A DNA stretch of 64,000 nucleotides from Halisarca cf. caerulea (taxonomy: Eukaryota > Porifera > Demospongiae > Chondrillida > Halisarcidae): the NCBI GenBank assembly GCA_963170055.1, contig CAUJGJ010000188.1:252671-316670 (forward strand), written 5' to 3'. The notes below the pieces were generated by a model. The model was not told where the DNA came from and ran no database searches. It saw only the letters and a program-made list of their open reading frames with translations. Positions 58,836 through 64,000 of the stretch are shown piece by piece (position 1 is the stretch's first letter; each line of letters begins with the position of its first letter). The translations under genes and the position numbers were made by a program.

Positions 58836-61482
58836 CATTATATAGTCTACATAGTTGAAAGTAAACAGAATGGGTTTGAATGGATTGCCCAGTAGAGGTA
58901 CATGAATGACTACAGGTGTAGGAAACACACAACACAGTTTCTTGCGGAGGGCCACAATAAAGGTTTTACATGGAGCGAGGTGTGTACATCCCCAAACTTT
59001 GTACACATATAAGTGATACATTCAGTACATACCACAGGAAAGTTACCAACATGTACAATGTCATAAATAACAAGAGTAGCTTTAGCAGCATCAATGGTGG
59101 TGAACAGAATATGAAAAGCAGGCAAGAAAACAGGATTATACGTATATGTACGTACGTACGTACTGTACATACCTGTTGAACATAAGAATGTGTGCAATCC
59201 TGAAGAAAGAGTGAAAGAAGAAATGGGAAAAAATCAAGACAGGATAGCTTCTAGATTACAAACATTTTGTACATGATCTTTTTTGAAATGATCACCATTG
59301 ATGTGTAGGGACTAGCAAAATCAAATGATATTATGTAGAACAACAGCGACAACACTTAACAATCAAAAAATGCATGTCAACAGACAGCAGAAGGTACGCA
59401 ATTGGCACAAGAACATTACCAATTTCTTTAGAATATTATTCTTGCCATATAGACATGTTGAACTTGTGGTCTGATAGAGAGACTTAACATGACTCCACAG
59501 GTCCATTTCATCACTGATGTTATGATGACTATAGTGAACTTTCTTTTTATCAAAAACACTGTGAAGGACCATATGCAAGCCTGTATAACTTTGTGCTCAT
59601 GCAAAAGAATACAACTGTATACTCACGCATGCCTGTGGACAAGCTCATGTGGTGTGGGGGTGGTAAACACAGACTCATTATGCTTCATTCTTGAAATACG
59701 TAGAACCATAGGTCCAGCTGGAAAGAGTGAAGAGAATTTTGGAGTAGATACAACAGCATATTATGGAGTGTAGTAGAACCCACATGTAAAGTTGATATAG
59801 AAAAACATGGCCACCATACATTAGTACCACTTACGTAATTTTCATCCAAAAACTAACAGTATGGAGAGTCAAAACTTTTGTACCCTACATCAGGTTAAAG
59901 ACAACCATCAACTCACCTAAAAGGTTCCTGAAAATGTCTGCATGAATTGGATCTCCTAGGATTGACTCTCTAGTATAGAAATTTCTACAGAAAAAATCAA
60001 TCAGCACATTTAGAAGTGTTTTAGCTTGATTGCTGTACATGAGTACAGCAGCTTAAGCTTACTTCTTTAGTGACATAAGCAAATCAACATAATCCAGCAG
60101 CATCTTTTCAACCAGGGCAATTTTCACCCATAATATTTTTTCCTCCAAAATAAATTGTGCAGGGTAGGTTGTTCTGTCCTTGGCATTCACCCTTTCCCTC
60201 TTACTTTCTTCAACTGACTTCTTCCATAGCTCAGATGGCAATTCATATTGCTTACTCTCCGCTAAAGTCTTCAGAATCTTAACAGAAGGTGGTGGGGAAG
60301 TCCCAGCCAATGAAAATGAGCTTTGATATTTCTTCTTAACACCATACGAAACAACATCTTCAACAGCAGCTGAAACAAGGATGCATGTAGTATGCTGTAC
60401 TTCACATTTTATACAACACATTTATGATGCTGCTAGCGTTCAAACAAGAAGTGCACACATCACATGCTGATGAGTTGTTTTTACAATGCATATTCCAATA
60501 GGCATAGCACTTTTAATCCTAGTTGTAGATCATATGGGTCACAGCACAAAAGGAAAGGTGATGTACAAAACAGATCACGTCAAACTGCATATGAAAATCT
60601 TCAATGCAAATAATTGCACAAATTCTGGCAAATTGACTGGAAAATCTCTTTTGAGTATCAAAGGATTAGTCGCTAAGCACAGAGAAAATTCGTATACATT
60701 CTACATCATATTGTGAACCTTGTAATCATCATTGTTCGTATAATTTAAAGGAGAATACCTCATTTGACTTTCTGACCAGTTTTCAAGGATAAGTCCTAGA
60801 ACCAACTGCTAACAGATACACCAACAGTATTACTTCCTATTTCAACTTATCCTTTGCACACCAAAAATGGAACAAGCGTTTTGAGTGTAAGCACATACGT
60901 ATACGTAGGCTATACATGCACATACATCTGGCAGTGCTCACCACAAAAGGAAACAACACAAGAAAAGCTCCAGTGCAGTCTACGGACTGCTGTACTGTAG
61001 CCAACCAATCTCTTGGCCTGTCAATAAAAGACAATAAATACCAAACACGTGCATTCTCAGCAGAATTTCACACAGACCAATTGTAAATCCAAACAATACA
61101 GTAGACCTACAGTATAGGAATCTATGGCAGGCCTACATCATGGTTAGGATTAAAATAAGATAATGCATCTCTCTCATTTCACGTTAAATAATAAACTGTG
61201 ACATACTAGTACTATAGTATAGACATAGATAACATCCACCCCGGAATACAAGGGAATACAGGGCGATTCTCACTGCCACAAAAACTACTGCCTGACCTAT
61301 TTCTACACTTTCAAATGTCATATCAAGACACAAACTGAACAGAATACGGAACTGACCAAGATTATATTTCGCAATACGTCCTGAGAAGGGGCAATGTTTA
61401 TAAGCAATTGTCTAACTATCTAGGTCAATAAACAAACCTCGTCTTTGCATTTCTCTAAGATAGCCTCCGCCTGTGTTCCCAT
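48883..61482 (-). CDS. SGSM2: SGSM1/2 homologue, RUN and RabGAP-TBC protein (complete)
   Basis: Twenty-three exons on the minus strand: 61438-61482, 60942-61017, 60063-60369, 59917-59984, 59627-59717, 59420-59528, 59173-59199, 58497-58636, 58349-58422, 56780-56947, 55885-56001, 54831-55011, 54694-54758, 54478-54626, 54337-54405, 53710-54276, 51797-51924, 51632-51714, 50902-51011, 50251-50347, 49995-50106, 49870-49925, 48883-48980. All GT-AG, phases consistent, 2937 nt, 978 aa. Residues about 16-195 form the RUN domain ([24 protein letters not shown]). About 242-368 is the SGSM Rab-binding PH-like region ([23 protein letters not shown]). About 480-960 is TBC ([22 protein letters not shown]). 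The Arg finger motif LDKDVRR (D768, R771) and Gln finger YVQG (Y804, Q806) are intact, so GAP activity is expected. Known: SGSM proteins bind Rab and Rap GTPases and act on endosomal and Golgi trafficking. The 27-nt exon 7 and the 76-nt exon 2 are the least certain. SGSM1 versus SGSM2 cannot be told apart. Confidence 0.93.
49793..49821. repeat. (CA)n microsatellite
   Basis: About 14 CA units in the last SGSM intron. Confidence 0.95.
51118..51616. mobile_element. 499-bp MITE with perfect 22-bp terminal inverted repeats
   Basis: Both ends read GTATAGCGGGAAATTTTCGC then GG (right end reverse-complemented) with no mismatch. Further inverted ttcgcgg/ccgcgaa motifs follow inside. No open frame of note. 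It ends 15 bp from the 5' splice site of SGSM exon 18, so the element supplies most of that intron. Its ends are related to the element at 1301-1844. Confidence 0.88.
52488..52682. mobile_element. MITE, TACAGTAGGACATGC ends
   Basis: The left end TACAGTAGGACATGCTTAGT pairs with the inverted right end TACAGTGGAACTTGCTAGGT. The body (cagtacttattatcagaggta) matches the element at 10559-10768. SGSM intron 16. Confidence 0.7.
52690..53700. other. SGSM intron 16, remainder
   Basis: It contains a sequence at 52750-52990 that resembles the foldback at 57711-58130 (cagctagagggtatggagct; atcctacattctgc; gtgtaggacattgc). The frame at 53260-53472 on the plus strand looks protein-like at its end ([18 protein letters not shown]) but has no start context or family I recognise. 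Confidence 0.45.
57711..58130. repeat. 420-bp foldback element with roughly 200-bp arms
   Basis: The outer ends aaaatgataaaaggctgtag and ctacagccttttatcatttt pair. The arms remain complementary through ggattgacacaggaccatac, the ctagaca/gctagac region and aaattcctacatcccc, leaving a spacer of about 14 bp near 57925. SGSM intron 9. Confidence 0.85.
58801..58831. repeat. (GT)n microsatellite
   Basis: About 15 GT units, in SGSM intron 7. Confidence 0.95.
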
Positions 61483-61703
61483 ATTCAGATGTCTTACTGC
61501 TGCCTGCGTGTAATCACAGAATCGCAAAGCGGAAACAGCCTGTTGAAGTTAGTGTTCTTCCAATCCGCTTCATGACGCCTTAACGAGCAGGCGCTAAATA
61601 GACGTACGGAGAACACTGCAGGGTCTTGTGCCAATGACGTCACTTCTGCGTCACTCGTAGAACTTCCGACAGCAGTGCGTCATCTACATCTTGTGGAAAA
61701 GAA
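61483..61703. promoter_or_regulatory. Bidirectional SGSM / carboxypeptidase D promoter with CRE
   Basis: 221 bp separate the divergent start codons. A perfect CRE palindrome TGACGTCA lies at 61635-61642, overlapping a CCAAT box at 61631-61635. CRE-like half sites TGCGTCA follow at 61647-61653 and 61676-61682. The interval is more GC-rich and CpG-bearing than its surroundings and has no clear TATA box. Known: TGACGTCA is bound by CREB/ATF bZIP factors. That both genes use it is inference. Confidence 0.65.
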
Positions 61704-64000
61704 ATGGCCCCCTTTGCCGAAAAATGTTTGTTGATGATTTTCTTGGTTTGTGTATCCGTAGAAAGAAACTTTGGAACCCCATTAAGACAAATAGAGACGC
61801 ATAAGCATCACAACTACAAGGATATGACCGAATTATTGAAGGCTTACGAGAGAGGCTATCCCAACATAGCCAAGTTGATGAGTGTCGGAACGACTGTCGA
61901 AGGGCGCAATTTGTGGGTCATGAGGATTTCTGAGAACGTTCAACAAAGTCGATCACTTGGAAAGCCAATGTTTAAGTATGTAGGAAATATGCATGGCGAC
62001 GAAGTAGTAGGAAGAGAGATACTTCTCTATTTAGTTCAGTACCTGTGTGACAGTTATGGTACGAACTCTACAATAGCTGAGCTGGTAAACACCACCGACA
62101 TTTACATTATGCCGTCCATGAACCCAGATGGCTACGAGAGGAGTCATCCCGGCCAGTGTGTTTACAGTTTAGGGAGAGAAAATGCCCATGCGGTAGACTT
62201 AAATCGCAATTTTCCGGACCAGTTCTCTGTTCAGTCGAGACTCCGCCAGCCGGAAACCGAAGCGGTGATGTCTTGGATCACACACAACCCGTTTGTATTA
62301 TCAGGAAATCTCCATGGTGGGTCTGTAGTTGCCAGCTATCCATTTGATGATTCAAAGTCTCATAAGGAGTCTGGCTACTACAGTAAATCTCCAGATGATT
62401 CGGTTTTCAAGCATTTGGCTCAAGTGTATTCAAACAATCATCATACAATGCATTTGAATAAAGGATGTGATGGTGATGATTTTCCTGGTGGTATTACCAA
62501 CGGTGCTCACTGGTATGATGTACCTGGTGGGATGCAAGACTATAATTATCTTCACAGCAATTGCTTTGAGATCACTATGGAATTGTCCTGCTGCAAGTTT
62601 CCATTGGCTTCTGAACTTCCCAAAGAATGGAAAAACAATAAAAATGCCTTGATTATGTTCATACAACAAACACATATTGGTATCAAGGGTCTGGTGATGG
62701 ATGAACTGAGTAACCCAATTGCCAATGCAGAAGTGTCTGTTACTACCATTGATCACACAATCAGAGCAACTGATCGCGGTGAGTATTGGCGGCTCCTTGT
62801 TCCAGGTACCTATACTGTGACAGTGAGTGCAAAGGGATATAGCAGTGTGACCCAAAAGATAGTTGTAGCAGCTGGGAAGGCAACTCAGTTTGATTTTGTT
62901 TTAGCTACTGAAGGGTTGTGGGAGCCTACAGAATTTATCCACCATGGTCAGTATACCCTTGAAGCATATCTTAAGAAAACTGCTGAAAAATTTCCGTCTA
63001 TTACTCGTCTGTATTCAATTGGGAAATCAGTCCATGGGAAATCACTGTTGGTGCTTGAAATCTCTGACAACCCAGGTAATCATGAACCCGGTGAACCAGA
63101 ATTCAAGTATATTGCTAATATGCATGGTAATGAAGTGACTGGTAGGGAAATGCTGCTCCTTTTAGCAAGCTATTTGTGTGAGAATTATGGTAAGGATCCC
63201 AGTATTACCTCCTTGGTTGATTCCACTCGTATACACTTGATGCCAACCATGAATCCCGATGGTTATGAAAAGTCCAGGATGGGTGATGTGTCTTCAATAA
63301 CTGGAAGGACAAATGCTCATGGTGTTGATCTCAACAGGAACTTTCCTGACCGATTTCAGGGTTCTCCAAGAACACTTGAGCCAGAAACCCGTGCAGTCAT
63401 AGAATGGATGAAGCAGCATCCATTTGTCCTGTCTGCTAACTTGCATAATGGTGCCTTAGTGGCTAATTATCCTTTTGATAACTCCAAGTCAGGACTGTCA
63501 GTTTCATCCCCTACTAATGATGATGATGTTTTCAAACATTTAGCTTTATCTTATTCTAAGTATAACCCCCGTATGTTTCAGGGATCTGCCTGTGGTGAAA
63601 ATTTTCCAAATGGCATAACAAATGGAGCTGCTTGGTACAATGTCAATGGTGGTATGCAGGACTACAACTACCTTAACTCAAACTGCTTTGAAATAACCAT
63701 AGAACAATACTGCACCAAGTTTCCATTTTCAAAGGAGCTCTCAAGTATTTGGAAAGCAAATAAGTTGTCTTTATTGCATTACCTGCAGCAAGTGCACATA
63801 GGTATTAAAGGATTTGTTTCTGATCAAAATGGACAGCCCTTGATGGGTGCTGTGATTTCTGTGTTGGGTCATAGTCATGCTGTGACCACAGCAAAAGATG
63901 GTGATTTCTGGCGTCTGCTGACACCTGGAACCTATCAAGTGACAGCTACTGTATCTGGACTGGGTAAATCTACAAGAACAGTGCAAGTTAACAGTGGGCT
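61704..64000 (+). CDS. CPD: Carboxypeptidase D-like M14 metallocarboxypeptidase (3' end outside window)
   Basis: One uninterrupted frame of 765 codons from ATG 61704 to the right edge, with no intron. An N-terminal hydrophobic signal (CLLMIFLVCVSV) is followed by carboxypeptidase domain 1 (about 35-322), a transthyretin-like domain (about 325-405), carboxypeptidase domain 2 (about 413-698) and a second transthyretin-like domain (about 700 on). Domain 1 has zinc ligands H97, E100 and H204 and catalytic E293 (EITMELSCCKFP). Domain 2 has H474, E477, H581 and E667 (EITIEQYC), so both look active. Both keep the MNPDGYE and DLNRNFP stretches. Known: CPD is a membrane protein of the trans-Golgi network that removes C-terminal Lys/Arg from peptides after furin cleavage. 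A third domain and a membrane anchor would be expected beyond 64000. A duplicated carboxypeptidase N/E-type protein is the alternative. Confidence 0.93.
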   Translation, partial: MAPFAEKCLLMIFLVCVSVERNFGTPLRQIETHKHHNYKDMTELLKAYERGYPNIAKLMSVGTTVEGRNLWVMRISENVQQSRSLGKPMFKYVGNMHGDEVVGREILLYLVQYLCDSYGTNSTIAELVNTTDIYIMPSMNPDGYERSHPGQCVYSLGRENAHAVDLNRNFPDQFSVQSRLRQPETEAVMSWITHNPFVLSGNLHGGSVVASYPFDDSKSHKESGYYSKSPDDSVFKHLAQVYSNNHHTMHLNKGCDGDDFPGGITNGAHWYDVPGGMQDYNYLHSNCFEITMELSCCKFPLASELPKEWKNNKNALIMFIQQTHIGIKGLVMDELSNPIANAEVSVTTIDHTIRATDRGEYWRLLVPGTYTVTVSAKGYSSVTQKIVVAAGKATQFDFVLATEGLWEPTEFIHHGQYTLEAYLKKTAEKFPSITRLYSIGKSVHGKSLLVLEISDNPGNHEPGEPEFKYIANMHGNEVTGREMLLLLASYLCENYGKDPSITSLVDSTRIHLMPTMNPDGYEKSRMGDVSSITGRTNAHGVDLNRNFPDRFQGSPRTLEPETRAVIEWMKQHPFVLSANLHNGALVANYPFDNSKSGLSVSSPTNDDDVFKHLALSYSKYNPRMFQGSACGENFPNGITNGAAWYNVNGGMQDYNYLNSNCFEITIEQYCTKFPFSKELSSIWKANKLSLLHYLQQVHIGIKGFVSDQNGQPLMGAVISVLGHSHAVTTAKDGDFWRLLTPGTYQVTATVSGLGKSTRTVQVNSG

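Overview
This window is nuclear DNA from an intron-rich invertebrate animal. The evidence is five recognisable metazoan gene families split by short GT-AG introns, an AT-rich background, and many small inverted-repeat transposons and (CA)n, (TA)n and poly-G/C tracts. Gene content, compact introns and repeat style suggest a basal metazoan, possibly a sponge, but the sequence alone does not prove it. All exon models below were built by eye from splice signals, reading-phase continuity and family similarity.

Layout, left to right. (1) 419-7983, minus: a chromatin-reader gene with a Tudor domain, one C4HC3 PHD finger (Polycomb-like type) and a C-terminal MYND finger cut by the left edge. (2) 9504-11423, minus: a small unrecognised gene whose first exon starts 117 bp from (3) 11541-16926, plus: RAP1GDS1/SmgGDS, 14 exons, 582 aa. 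(4) 17612-22067, plus: HSCB, the mitochondrial J-protein of Fe-S cluster transfer, 5 exons, 237 aa. (5) 22068-48882: a 26.8 kb gene-poor interval with minisatellites, a near-perfect palindrome, interstitial telomere-like repeats, and a decayed three-copy tandem duplication (31.2-45 kb) containing a frameshifted DUF3504-like fragment. (6) 48883-61482, minus: a complete SGSM1/2 homologue (RUN plus RabGAP/TBC), 23 exons, 978 aa, both catalytic fingers present. (7) 61704-64000, plus: a carboxypeptidase D-like gene running off the right edge, with two catalytically complete domains read without an intron. SGSM and carboxypeptidase D share a 221-bp divergent promoter with a perfect CRE palindrome.

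The genes are housekeeping or trafficking functions (small-GTPase control by SmgGDS and SGSM, Fe-S biogenesis, secretory-pathway peptide processing, chromatin reading) and do not form one pathway. The non-coding part is dominated by non-autonomous DNA transposons. One family has TACAGT(G/C)RAACCTC ends and at least eight copies; another has TTTTCGCGG-containing ends.
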